64,000 nucleotides of DNA, taken from assembly GCA_003446015.1 (NCBI GenBank), contig DMBU01000054.1:1-64000 (forward strand), given 5' to 3'. Of the stretch, positions 27,876-38,000 are shown in pieces. Each line of letters opens with the position of its first letter. The stretch's first letter is position 1. The notes beneath the pieces are model-generated. The model was given only the letters and a program-made list of their open reading frames with translations. It made no database searches and was not told where the DNA came from. The stretch comes from Bacteroidales bacterium (GTDB lineage: Bacteria > Bacteroidota > Bacteroidia > Bacteroidales > UBA12077). A program made the position numbers and the translations under genes.

Positions 27876-28292
27876 ATGGAAAATTTTCACTACACATTAA
27901 TCGGTTATTTAAATTCAGCAAGGTTTCTTGCTTATGAATTAGAACAACCTACAATGGCTAAAGATTTGTTAAAATACGAAGTTATAGAACCTGAATTTTG
28001 CACCCTTAAAAAATTAAAATTTATTGCAAAAAATGAAGGAATTGAACTAGAAAAAGTTTGGAGAGAAAATTATACAATCAGGAATAAAAGAATTAAGATT
28101 ATTTATAATTATAATATTTCTGAACGCTTAAAAAATATTTTAAATCATCAAAAAATTGTCAGCATTGATGAGTTGTCAAACTACACACAGAAACAAGCAT
28201 TAAATTTTAGAAATGCAGGAAAGAAATCAATCGAAGAGCTGGAGCAATTAATGTTTAAACATGGAGTTCAATTTAAAAACACAGATCAATAA
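27876..28292 (+). CDS. orphan RNA polymerase alpha-CTD-like protein
   Basis: 138 aa. The C-terminal half (about 78-132) matches the RpoA C-terminal domain: ISERLKNILNHQKIVSIDEL, then LNFRNAGKKSIEELEQLM, with the helix-hairpin-helix that binds UP-element DNA and activators. The N-terminal half has no recognisable domain and no RpoA-NTD, so this is not a second alpha subunit. It might redirect transcription through DNA binding or interaction with sigma or activators (inference). It has its own promoter and an upstream palindrome. No partner gene is adjacent. Confidence 0.75.
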   Translation: MENFHYTLIGYLNSARFLAYELEQPTMAKDLLKYEVIEPEFCTLKKLKFIAKNEGIELEKVWRENYTIRNKRIKIIYNYNISERLKNILNHQKIVSIDELSNYTQKQALNFRNAGKKSIEELEQLMFKHGVQFKNTDQ

Positions 28293-28634
28293 TTACTTTA
28301 TCTATAGAATTTATGTTTACCATGATTAAATTTGCAGCAACCTATTTGATTGAAATAAATTTGGTAGAAAAGCCAATTAATGAGCAAGTAATAAAATGGA
28401 TGGATTAAAAAACCTAAAACTCTTTTATAAAAAACTTAAAGCTTCAACATTAGTTGGGACTATTGTTGCTTTATAATAGTAACAGTAGCATCTTCTCTCC
28501 CTTTAATATTCAATATTAGTTCTGTTAGGTATTTGTGATATTAAAATTATATAGTAATTTTTAAATTCTAAATCTTTTAAGAAATATTTAGAAAATATCT
28601 TTGCTACAGCAAAGTTTCAGCCAAAAAGAAAAAT

Positions 28635-28688
28635 AGATAACCAAGTAACTTGGCTTCCAAAACATCAAGATGTTTTTATTCGTTATCT
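28635..28688. other. three-way-junction-like hairpin cluster
   Basis: Outer arms AGATAAC (28635-28641) and GTTATCT (28682-28688) enclose two hairpins, CCAAG-taa-CTTGG and AAACATC-aa-GATGTTT. The surrounding 28293-29164 region has no convincing gene, only a short doubtful 28-codon ORF at 28322. Confidence 0.35.
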
Positions 28689-29164
28689 GGATAGGGTTAC
28701 AATTTGCCCTAGATATTTTAGGAGTTTAAGTAGAATTTGTTTTCTTAAATGAAAAGAAAATAAAAAGAGGAATATCAAAAAATATTTGAAGCTAAAGAAG
28801 TTCACTTTTGAGGGATAGATAATGGCGTTTAGGAGAAGATATGATTTTTTTTTTGCTTTTTAAATTTTAAATAAGAAAAAAAGCGCAAATAATCCATAAA
28901 TCAAAGGTATTAATTCTGTAAAAGACCAAAAAACAGAAATATATTCCAAATAAGAAGATGATTGTCGATTTTTAAAGAATTTTACTAGAAAGTATAAAAA
29001 ATGATATAATTTTAATATTGAGAAATTATAAAAACTTGTTATTGACTATTTTCCTTTGAAGTACACTTCATTTCATTTAATCATGTATGTTTAAACTAAA
29101 AACATATATGAAAGATTCTTTTGTCAAAAACGAGTTAAACAAAAAATATTTTAATAATTATAAT

Positions 29165-31258
29165 ATGTACAGAATAAAAAATAATAATTTTAAAATCATT
29201 ATTCTATGGTTAGTAATTGTGCTTAGCATTAATGCACAGGGCCAAATACCAGCCAATTACTATGATGGTACGGAAGGGTTAGAAGAAGAAGCTCTTAAAG
29301 CTGTACTTAATGATATAATCAAAGGACATACAGTATATACTTATACAAGTACACTTACTGATACATGGGATATTTTAAAAGAATCGGATGCAGACCCTAC
29401 TAATTCATCAAATGTAATATTAGTTTATTCAGGTAGGTCTGTAAATGGACCACAAGAGTATAATGATGGTGCGGGGTGGACAAGAGAACATGTGTGGCCA
29501 AATTCAAGGGGTGATTTTGGAACTGTTCAAGGACCAGGCACGGACTTACATAATTTAAAACCTTGTGATGTTTCAGTTAACTCAGCAAGAAGTAATAGGT
29601 GGTTTGATTATGCGGATGTATATTATTATGATGATGGAGTAAATACAGGAAGTAAAACAAGTTATACAGATTTTGTTTGGGAACCAAGAGATGAAGTTAA
29701 GGGTGATGTGGCCCGAATAATATTTTATATGGCAACAAGATATGAGGGAGAGGATGGAGAGATAGATTTAGAGGTTGTAGATTACTTTCCTGCAGATGAT
29801 TCTTATGAACCATTAATGGCAATATTGAAGACTTTAAAGGAATGGAATGAGATGGACCCTGTGGATGATTTTGAACGTAATAGGAATAATGTAATTTATA
29901 GTTATCAAAATAATAGAAATCCATTCATTGATCATCCTGAATTTGTGGAAAAAATTTGGGGACCAGTAATCAGCGAAAGTCAAGGTCTTTTTATTTCGGA
30001 GTATATTGAGGGGGATGGTTATGATAAAGCCATTGAAATTTATAATAATTCGGAAAGCACAATAGACCTGTCCAATGTTAAATTACAGAAAGATAATGGA
30101 GGAGACCAATCATTTTCTTATTCCTTGAGTTTGTCAGGAACAATTAATCCTCACGATGTATTTGTTATATCACATAATAGTGCAAGTGCAGAAATTAGAG
30201 CAAAAGCAAATTTAACAACTACATCCTTGGTAATGACTTTTAACGGGGACGATCAATTGAGAATACTTTATAGTGGAATTGAAACTGATCATATCGGTGA
30301 TGTTGGAAACTTTGGTGAAAATAGAACATTTGTGAAAGCAGGACATGTTTTAAAAGGAGATACATCATTAGTAAACCCACAATTAAGCCTAAATTGGATT
30401 GAATTAGATAATGGAAATCACAGTTGTTTGGGATATCATTATACTAACCAAACCTTAACAACTCCACAATTATTTATTTCAGAATATATTGAGGGGAGCT
30501 CATATAATAAAGGAATAGAAATCTTTAATGCTTCAAGTGAAGTTATTGATTTAAGTAATGTAGCACTCCTAAAACAAACAAATGGTTTGGAGGGCTTCTC
30601 TGGTTTTTCATTATCAGGGGAGTTGAATCCTTACAGTGTATATTGTATTGTGCATCCTAGTGCAACAGCAGCATTATTGGAGAAGGCAGATTTACAAACT
30701 GTTGGAGGTGTTATGGATTTTAACGGAAATGACCCTGTCATGTTGGTTTATAAGGGGGTTGCGATTGATAAAATTGGTAACTCTGGTGGTGCAAATTTTG
30801 CTATTGACAAGGGATTGTTTCGAAATAGTAGTCAGGCTCTTCCTTCAAAAGAATGGAATGTTGCCGAATGGACTAATATTGCAATGGATAATTTTTCGTT
30901 CTTTGGTGATCACCAATATGATTATCAACCTGCTCCTGACACTTTATATGCTATAGCTTCAGGCGATTGGACAGATCCTTCCATTTGGGCTTTAACTGAG
31001 AATGGTGTTAGAGCGAATATTGTTCCAGCAGGAAATACAAATGTAGTAATTACTGGATATCAAATAATATTAAGCAGTGACAAAGAATGTGCTAGTGTTA
31101 CGCTAAGTTCCAAAGCAGATATTATAACTAGTCTACTTGTAGATGGAGGGAACTTAAGTGTTTATGGAAAGGTAATTCTGGAAAAAACTAACTCAGTTGG
31201 CAAGGTAGAATTAGAGGTTATAGGAAATGGAAGTTTGAGTTGTACCGAAATAGAATAA
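29165..31258 (+). CDS. exported endonuclease I-family nuclease with lamin-tail domains
   Basis: 697 aa from the ATG at 29165, which places a signal peptide (KIIILWLVIVLSINAQGQ) at the N-terminus; ATGs at 29087 and 29108 give poor leaders. Residues about 25-265 match extracellular endonuclease I (EndA/NucM) with the beta-beta-alpha-metal motif TREHVWPNS (H109) and GTDLHNLKP (H129). Two lamin-tail-type beta domains follow, each starting LFISEYIEG (about 300-440 and 450-600), then a short beta domain. It probably degrades extracellular DNA. The C-terminus ends in a beta repeat with no type IX secretion sorting domain, so it may be truncated. Confidence 0.82.
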   Translation: MYRIKNNNFKIIILWLVIVLSINAQGQIPANYYDGTEGLEEEALKAVLNDIIKGHTVYTYTSTLTDTWDILKESDADPTNSSNVILVYSGRSVNGPQEYNDGAGWTREHVWPNSRGDFGTVQGPGTDLHNLKPCDVSVNSARSNRWFDYADVYYYDDGVNTGSKTSYTDFVWEPRDEVKGDVARIIFYMATRYEGEDGEIDLEVVDYFPADDSYEPLMAILKTLKEWNEMDPVDDFERNRNNVIYSYQNNRNPFIDHPEFVEKIWGPVISESQGLFISEYIEGDGYDKAIEIYNNSESTIDLSNVKLQKDNGGDQSFSYSLSLSGTINPHDVFVISHNSASAEIRAKANLTTTSLVMTFNGDDQLRILYSGIETDHIGDVGNFGENRTFVKAGHVLKGDTSLVNPQLSLNWIELDNGNHSCLGYHYTNQTLTTPQLFISEYIEGSSYNKGIEIFNASSEVIDLSNVALLKQTNGLEGFSGFSLSGELNPYSVYCIVHPSATAALLEKADLQTVGGVMDFNGNDPVMLVYKGVAIDKIGNSGGANFAIDKGLFRNSSQALPSKEWNVAEWTNIAMDNFSFFGDHQYDYQPAPDTLYAIASGDWTDPSIWALTENGVRANIVPAGNTNVVITGYQIILSSDKECASVTLSSKADIITSLLVDGGNLSVYGKVILEKTNSVGKVELEVIGNGSLSCTEIE

Positions 31259-31282
31259 AACATAAAACTTAAATTATTATAA

Positions 31283-34200
31283 ATGAAAAATAAATTATTC
31301 ATAAGCATAATATTAATTTTTATAGCTTCTTTTATTAAAGCTCAGGAATTAAAATTACCGACAAATATACAAAGTCCTAATGCCGCGAGTTTAGGTAAAT
31401 ATGGTGATGTTCCGGTTTCATATTTTACAGGGACTCCAAATATTAATATTCCATTACATAAATTAAGTGTTAAAGGAATTGATCTGGATATTTCACTGAG
31501 CTACGATGCTTCGGGAATTAGAATAAATAGTCACCCTGGCTGGGTAGGACAAAATTGGACTCTTAATGCTGGAGGAGTTATTACACGATCAGTTATTGGT
31601 CTGGCAGATGAAATTCAAACAGTTTTCCCTTTTAGTGGAGGTTATTTTAACTTTTATGCTGATCTTAATGAAACGAATCTAAGTGATAACAATGAATTAT
31701 TAAATTATGCTAATGATCAAACAGCAAATGGTCGAGATTATCAACCTGATATATTTTTTTTCAATTTCATGGGAATTAGTGGTAAGTTTTTTCTTGATCA
31801 GGATCGTTATTGGAGGGTTGTTAGTGAGAGTAATATAAAAGTTTATATGGAACCTCAATTAATTGACCCTTTTATTGATAAGTTACCTGAAGATATTTTT
31901 GGAGGATTAGAATATCCAGGAGTAATTGCGGGGTTTGTACTTACTGATGATCAAGGAACTATATATAAGTTTGGTTATAATGAAAATGCTACAGAATATA
32001 GTATGCCTTTCTTTAAACAAATATTTCCTAAACCTTCTTATTGGGTTGCCAATGCATGGTATTTAACAGAGGTAATTGACAAACATGGAAATGAAATTTA
32101 TAATTTTAATTATGAAAGGGATAATTTTACTGCTCAATTCTATAGAAATACTGGAAGTAAAAGATTTTCATTAGAAGATGATTGTAACTGGTGGGAACCT
32201 TCTTGTCTTCTTCCAGCGTGCAATTATACGGTTTCTTTGGATAAAAATACGGTTGATGGAAATTTAATATCTCCTATATATTTAACTGAAATTACAACAT
32301 TCTTTAATGAGAGGATATATTTTGGAAGAGATGAATCTTCTGAATTAAAGTATGACAATTTGGATTTTATTCATACTTATGATGAATTACTTCGTAATTC
32401 AGTGCCTGTAGGTCAAGATTATTTAAGCATATATTATCTTCAACAAGAAAATCAATATAATGATGGTCCTAGAACGGAAGATTATTTAGAAAATCTAAAA
32501 TGGTTTAAGTTGAATGAAATTAAAATTCATAATAGTATACAGCAATTTGTAAAAAAAATAGAATTTAATTATAATAATAGCTCGAGCCAAAGATTGAATT
32601 TATCAAGCATAGATATATATGGCAGTGATGGTAATTGGAATCCTGAAGCTGTAAAATATTCATATTCTTTTGGTTATGAGCAATTCGACTTGCTTCCAAA
32701 ATATTTATCGAAGGAAGTTGATCATTGGGGATTTTTCAATAATCATGAATATACAATAGATGAAAATGATCTTGGAAAGTTTTATAGTGAAAGAGAATCT
32801 GATTCATTTTACACTAAGGTAGGGCTGCTTAATTTCATCACATACCCTACAGGGGGGTATTCCAGTTTTAATTATGAACCAAATGAATTTGCACAAATTG
32901 TTTCGAATGATCGTAGTTATCTTGAAACTGAATCGGGAAAAGGAGCGGGTGTTAGAATAAAAAAAATAGTTGATTTTGATGGTAAAAATGAAGTGATAAG
33001 GAGTTTTAAATATATTTTGAATTATGAGAATAATAAATATTCCTCTTTAAGCAGTGGAATATTAACATGTAAACCCAAGTATTATTGGTCCAACTGGCAT
33101 GTACATAAATGGGATGCAGGCTATTCTTCAGATTATTATGCTAGTACATTCTCAATTAATAGCATGATTCCTCTTTCTAATATTTTTGGTGTTTTTAATG
33201 GGTATTCAGAGGTTATTGAAGAACGTCAGGATGGAAGTTTTACATTATATAAGTATTCAAATTGGGATAATGACAATAACTTCTTTTTTGATGAACAGCC
33301 TATTAATACGTTAAATGCAGAGGCTTCTCGGTATCATCCATATAACGAATTGGGAATCTTAAGAGGTAAGTTGATTGAAGTAAAACAATTTGATAATAAT
33401 TCAAACTTGGTTAAAAAAAGGGTCTTAAATTATAGAACAGATCATTCAGACATGAAAGCTAATAATTATGTTTTAGCGACAGATGTTAGATTTGAAAGAC
33501 CATGTAATGATTATGATTATAAATTGTATACTGGGAATGCTTATAAAATATATTATTTCGATTATGATATTGTAGAAGAGATCACATCTAATTATTTAGA
33601 AGAAGAGGAAATTTCTGAAACTGTAAAATATACAAAAGAAGATATCGTCTTACCTGATAATAATGTTCGTTTAACAAAAAACATAATAAAAACCAATTCT
33701 GAAGGCAATGTAATTGCTTCAGTTTTTAGCTATCCGTTAGATTTGTCATCTGAATCATACATGCAAAACTTAATTGATAATAATAGAATTGGAGAAATTA
33801 TACAAACTGAAACAACAAAAGAAGGTCAATCAATAGGTGCTAAAAAAACAACATATAAACAAGAAAACGGTCTTATTGTAGCGGCAACAGTAGAAACATC
33901 AAAGACAAATATAAGTGCTTTAGAAACTGAAGTTGAATATGATAAATATGATAGTGAGGGAAATTTATTGCAGTATCATGATAAAAGTAATATTAATACT
34001 TGCTTTATCTGGGGATATAAGAATCAATATCCAATTGCTAAAATTGAGAACGCTGAATATACAGAATTTGAGTCATTTATTTCATCAATCCAATCAACTT
34101 CAAATAGTGAAATAGGAAATTGTTTTAATAGCGAAAGTTGTCCGGAGCAAACCCTTCGTTCACAATTAAACAATTTGAGAGACAATATCCCAAATGCAAT

Positions 34201-34975
34201 GATTACAAGTTACACATATGACCCTGCAATTGGCGTTACAAGTATTACTCAACCTAATAAAATAATTGAGTATTATAGATATGATGAATTCAACAGATTA
34301 CAAAAGGTTTTTGATTACAAAGAAAATTTTGTGAAAAGACATGAGTATAACTTTATAGACAGACCTTATATTGGCTTATCAGAGATAGAATATGATTGTC
34401 CATCTTTAGAATTAGGATCTCCTATAACTTTTTATACAAAACGAATTGTTGGTGTTGGAAATCTCAGTTGGATTATAAAAAGTGAAGCTTCTGTATTAGA
34501 TACTCAAAGTGGTAGTGCTGAATCTTTTGCAACTAGACTTACTAATCATGGAGTAATGACTATAAATTGTAGCTATACTGATGAATCTAGCTATAAAACA
34601 GTAAGTAAGGAACTGAAAATTAACGTTTCAGAGGTTTTCTGTAAATTTGTGGATATCCAAATAGGTAATCCATATACTCAACAGCCATATGCAGAAGCTT
34701 ATGTGCAATGTCCTCTAGAAGATGTTGTTAGATTGTCAATGTTAAGCATGAACACTTCCGGTGCGGATTTCTATATCGGAGATACTCATTATAGAATTGA
34801 AGGCTATGGGAGTCAAATAGTAGAAGTGCCTGTTGGTAATCAGTCTAAACTGAAGTGTAGAGTTGAAATGTCATATGACTCACAAGGTTATTCAAGTATA
34901 ACTATTCAGGGCCTAGAGAATAATACGACTCAAATTGGAAGCCCATATATAATTGAACCTGTTGTTCGGCAATAA
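31283..34975 (+). CDS. large exported YD/RHS-like repeat protein
   Basis: 1230 aa with a signal peptide (residues 1-20, ending FIKAQE). The N-terminal half has the layout of Bacteroidota proteins encoded beside RHS genes: VPVSYFTGTPNINIPLHKL, then LSYDASGIRINSHPGWVGQNW. Around residues 970-1040 it has YD-repeat-like motifs (SYTYDPAIGVTSITQPNKII, YYRYDEFNRLQKVFDYKEN), and the last 190 residues look like an Ig-type beta domain. It lies 24 bp after the nuclease gene and 55 bp before the 2088-aa RHS gene, so the three probably form one surface or secreted unit. It may help assemble or display the RHS partner (inference). Confidence 0.75.
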   Translation: MKNKLFISIILIFIASFIKAQELKLPTNIQSPNAASLGKYGDVPVSYFTGTPNINIPLHKLSVKGIDLDISLSYDASGIRINSHPGWVGQNWTLNAGGVITRSVIGLADEIQTVFPFSGGYFNFYADLNETNLSDNNELLNYANDQTANGRDYQPDIFFFNFMGISGKFFLDQDRYWRVVSESNIKVYMEPQLIDPFIDKLPEDIFGGLEYPGVIAGFVLTDDQGTIYKFGYNENATEYSMPFFKQIFPKPSYWVANAWYLTEVIDKHGNEIYNFNYERDNFTAQFYRNTGSKRFSLEDDCNWWEPSCLLPACNYTVSLDKNTVDGNLISPIYLTEITTFFNERIYFGRDESSELKYDNLDFIHTYDELLRNSVPVGQDYLSIYYLQQENQYNDGPRTEDYLENLKWFKLNEIKIHNSIQQFVKKIEFNYNNSSSQRLNLSSIDIYGSDGNWNPEAVKYSYSFGYEQFDLLPKYLSKEVDHWGFFNNHEYTIDENDLGKFYSERESDSFYTKVGLLNFITYPTGGYSSFNYEPNEFAQIVSNDRSYLETESGKGAGVRIKKIVDFDGKNEVIRSFKYILNYENNKYSSLSSGILTCKPKYYWSNWHVHKWDAGYSSDYYASTFSINSMIPLSNIFGVFNGYSEVIEERQDGSFTLYKYSNWDNDNNFFFDEQPINTLNAEASRYHPYNELGILRGKLIEVKQFDNNSNLVKKRVLNYRTDHSDMKANNYVLATDVRFERPCNDYDYKLYTGNAYKIYYFDYDIVEEITSNYLEEEEISETVKYTKEDIVLPDNNVRLTKNIIKTNSEGNVIASVFSYPLDLSSESYMQNLIDNNRIGEIIQTETTKEGQSIGAKKTTYKQENGLIVAATVETSKTNISALETEVEYDKYDSEGNLLQYHDKSNINTCFIWGYKNQYPIAKIENAEYTEFESFISSIQSTSNSEIGNCFNSESCPEQTLRSQLNNLRDNIPNAMITSYTYDPAIGVTSITQPNKIIEYYRYDEFNRLQKVFDYKENFVKRHEYNFIDRPYIGLSEIEYDCPSLELGSPITFYTKRIVGVGNLSWIIKSEASVLDTQSGSAESFATRLTNHGVMTINCSYTDESSYKTVSKELKINVSEVFCKFVDIQIGNPYTQQPYAEAYVQCPLEDVVRLSMLSMNTSGADFYIGDTHYRIEGYGSQIVEVPVGNQSKLKCRVEMSYDSQGYSSITIQGLENNTTQIGSPYIIEPVVRQ

Positions 34976-35030
34976 CTTTATATACTTTTTGAAAGGATAA
35001 CTTATATATTATACAATAGATATAACAATT

Positions 35031-38000
35031 ATGAGAAGAATAAATTGGTTGCATACAATTACATTGTTATTAATAATTTTTATTAGTAATAAAACATATT
35101 CGCAAGATTTGCCAGATTTTACAGTTGATATAACAACATTACCATTCGAAATTATAGAAGGGAGCACACCAACAATAACAATTAAAACAGAAAATATTGG
35201 AACTTCATATGCATCAGCAGGAGTTGTGAACTTTTATTTGTCAGAGAATAGTTCTTATGATGTGTCTGACACATATATTGGGAATCAATATTGTTATATT
35301 ACTTTAGCGGCAGGAGAGTCTTACACATATGATGTCACACATGTCTCAATTCCTTCAGGCACATCACTGGGATTAAGGTATTTAATTGCATATATTGATG
35401 GAGGTCTTTCAGTTAATGAATCAAATGAAAATAACAATACAGATTCACGTTTGTTTGAAGTAGTTGAAAATACATTATTACCAGAACTGTCATTAAGTAT
35501 TTATAGTGCCAGTCCATCAACTATAAATGTTGGAGAGAACACTACTCTTGTGTTTAATTTGTCAAATACTGGAGACGCAGATGCAGGTAGTAATACAACA
35601 GAATTCTACTTGTCGTCTAATACTACATGTGAGAACTATATTGATGAATATTTAGGGTCTTATACTTATACTAGTATAAATGCAGGGGGAAATAGTACAA
35701 CAGGAACAACTGTTACAATACCCACTAATGTAGATGCAGGGACATGGTATATTGTAGCAAAAGTTGATGCAAATAATGAGGTTACTGAAAGTAATGAGGA
35801 AAATAATAATATCGCCTATAAGCAAGTAGAAATAACTGCAGATAGAGATTTGTTAGCTGAAATTATTAGCTTAAATCCATCATCCATTCTTCCTGGCGAA
35901 AGCACAAGTCTGAACTTTATATTATCTAATTTGGGTAGTGATAATGCAAGTTCTAGTACTATGAAATTTTACATTTCAAGTAACTCAACTTTTGAATCTG
36001 CAAGTGATATTTATTTAAGTTCGTACAACTGTTACGGTTTAACAGGAGGTGGTACTAGTACTGCAAATATTAACTTGACGATACCTGGAACTCTATATAC
36101 GGGAACATGGTATATTTTGTGTATAGCCGATGCAATAAGTGAAATTACAGAGACCAACGAAAATAATAATATAGCAAGCCACGAAATCAGTATTTTACCA
36201 AAACCAGATTTATTTATTGTAAGTGCAAAAGCCAATCCAAGTTATATTTTTGATGGAGAAAGTACTTCTCTTACTTTTACTACAATTGGGTCACAAAATA
36301 ATGCTGGCCCAAGTAGAACGAAGTTTTATTTATCTTCGAATACTACATACGACTCGGGAAGTGATATTTTATTAGGTTATTATGATCTTAGTAGTATTTA
36401 TGCTGGCGATGTTATTATATCAACAAAAAACCTCACAATACCATCAGGCACAGGAACAGGGATCACGTATATTTTATGTACAACTGATGCTAATAATGAA
36501 GTTGACGAAAGCTCGGAAACTAATAACGTTTATAGTGTTCAGGTTAATATTAATCAGGTTCCTGCACCCACTATTTCTGCCGCACCGGATTGTTCGACAG
36601 GGTCAATTACCATCCATTCAGGTCTTTCAGGACAACAATCTTATGTATTATCAACAGGAACTTCTTGCAATACAGTAATAAATTCGTCATATGTAGATGC
36701 ATCATCATATACTTTTACAAATTTACCTACTGGAACATATACTGCATTCGTTGGGAAAAACGGCATTTATTCTAGTTGTTCTGAGCCAATTGAATTAAGC
36801 AATTATGAGAAGCCAACAGTTACGATAGAAAAAAATGATAATGATATTACGATAAGTTCCGATTTAACAATATTGCAAACTTTTTATTTGTCAGATGACA
36901 ATTGTAATACATACATTGACTCGCATACTGATGATGACCAGGCGTACACATTTTTAAATTTGCCTGATGGCACTTATTCTGCATACATTTTAAATGTATA
37001 TAAAGGATGTATTTCTGAATGTTCCAATAATGTTACAGTAGTAAATAAACCTGACTTATATATTACGGATCAAAGTGTAGATTCGAAATATATCAAAGCG
37101 GGAGAAAGTTGTTCTTTGACTTTTACTTTGGGAAATGCTTCATCCTTAGGAACGGCAGGTGCAAGTACAACAAAGTTTTATTTATCTTTGGATACCCAGT
37201 TTGATTCTGATAATGATATTTTATTAGCTTACCACGATTTTGGCAGTTTGTTACCTCAAGAGACTTATACTATTACAAAAACTATTACACCTACAAGTTC
37301 AGATGATGGAGTTTATTACATTTTAAGCATAGCTGATGCTGATAATGAAATAGAAGAAGGTCAAGAAACTAATAATTCTGCAAATACAGAAATTTATATT
37401 ATTCAAGAATCTCCTGATCCAATAATTTCTACTCCTAATTCAGTTAAAACTGAAATTCCTTTAGTTCCTGCTGCATCAGATAATACATATGAACTTTCAC
37501 AAACAGATATTCAATATTTTAATGGATTAGGACGTCCAATACAAAGTATTAATATTAAGCAAAGCCCTTCAGGTAAAGATATTGTACAAGATATTGAATA
37601 TGATGAGTTAGGAAGACAATATAAATTGTATTTACCTTATGTAATTGAGGGAGCTGGAGAATATAAATATGATCCTAATTTAAATAATTTAACTAATTTT
37701 TATTTCGATCAACCCAATGTGGCTAAAACGATTTATCCTTATTCAGAAACCGTTTTTGATAATTCACCTTTAAATAGGGTTCAAGAACAGATTGCAGTTG
37801 GGAACGTTGGCGATATTATCCAGTACCAAGATTTCTCAGTTAATTTCAACTACGACGTATTTGTTTTTAATCCAGAAGGAGGTGGAGGCTCAGTTACAAT
37901 AAGTATAGTAAATAATGTTTTAAATATAAGTTTTAGTTCAGGATTTGCAGAATCTCCTTTAAAAATAGGAAAAATAGTTGAGTTAACTACTTCTCCTAAA

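Noticed and set aside
28322..28408. 28-codon open frame after the alpha-CTD-like gene
   Set aside because: No ribosome site, no hydrophobic or family pattern and no terminator; too weak to call.
35031..37420. Apparent tandem DNA repeats in the RHS gene start
   Set aside because: These are protein-level CARDB domain repeats with diverged codons, not DNA repeats or a CRISPR array.
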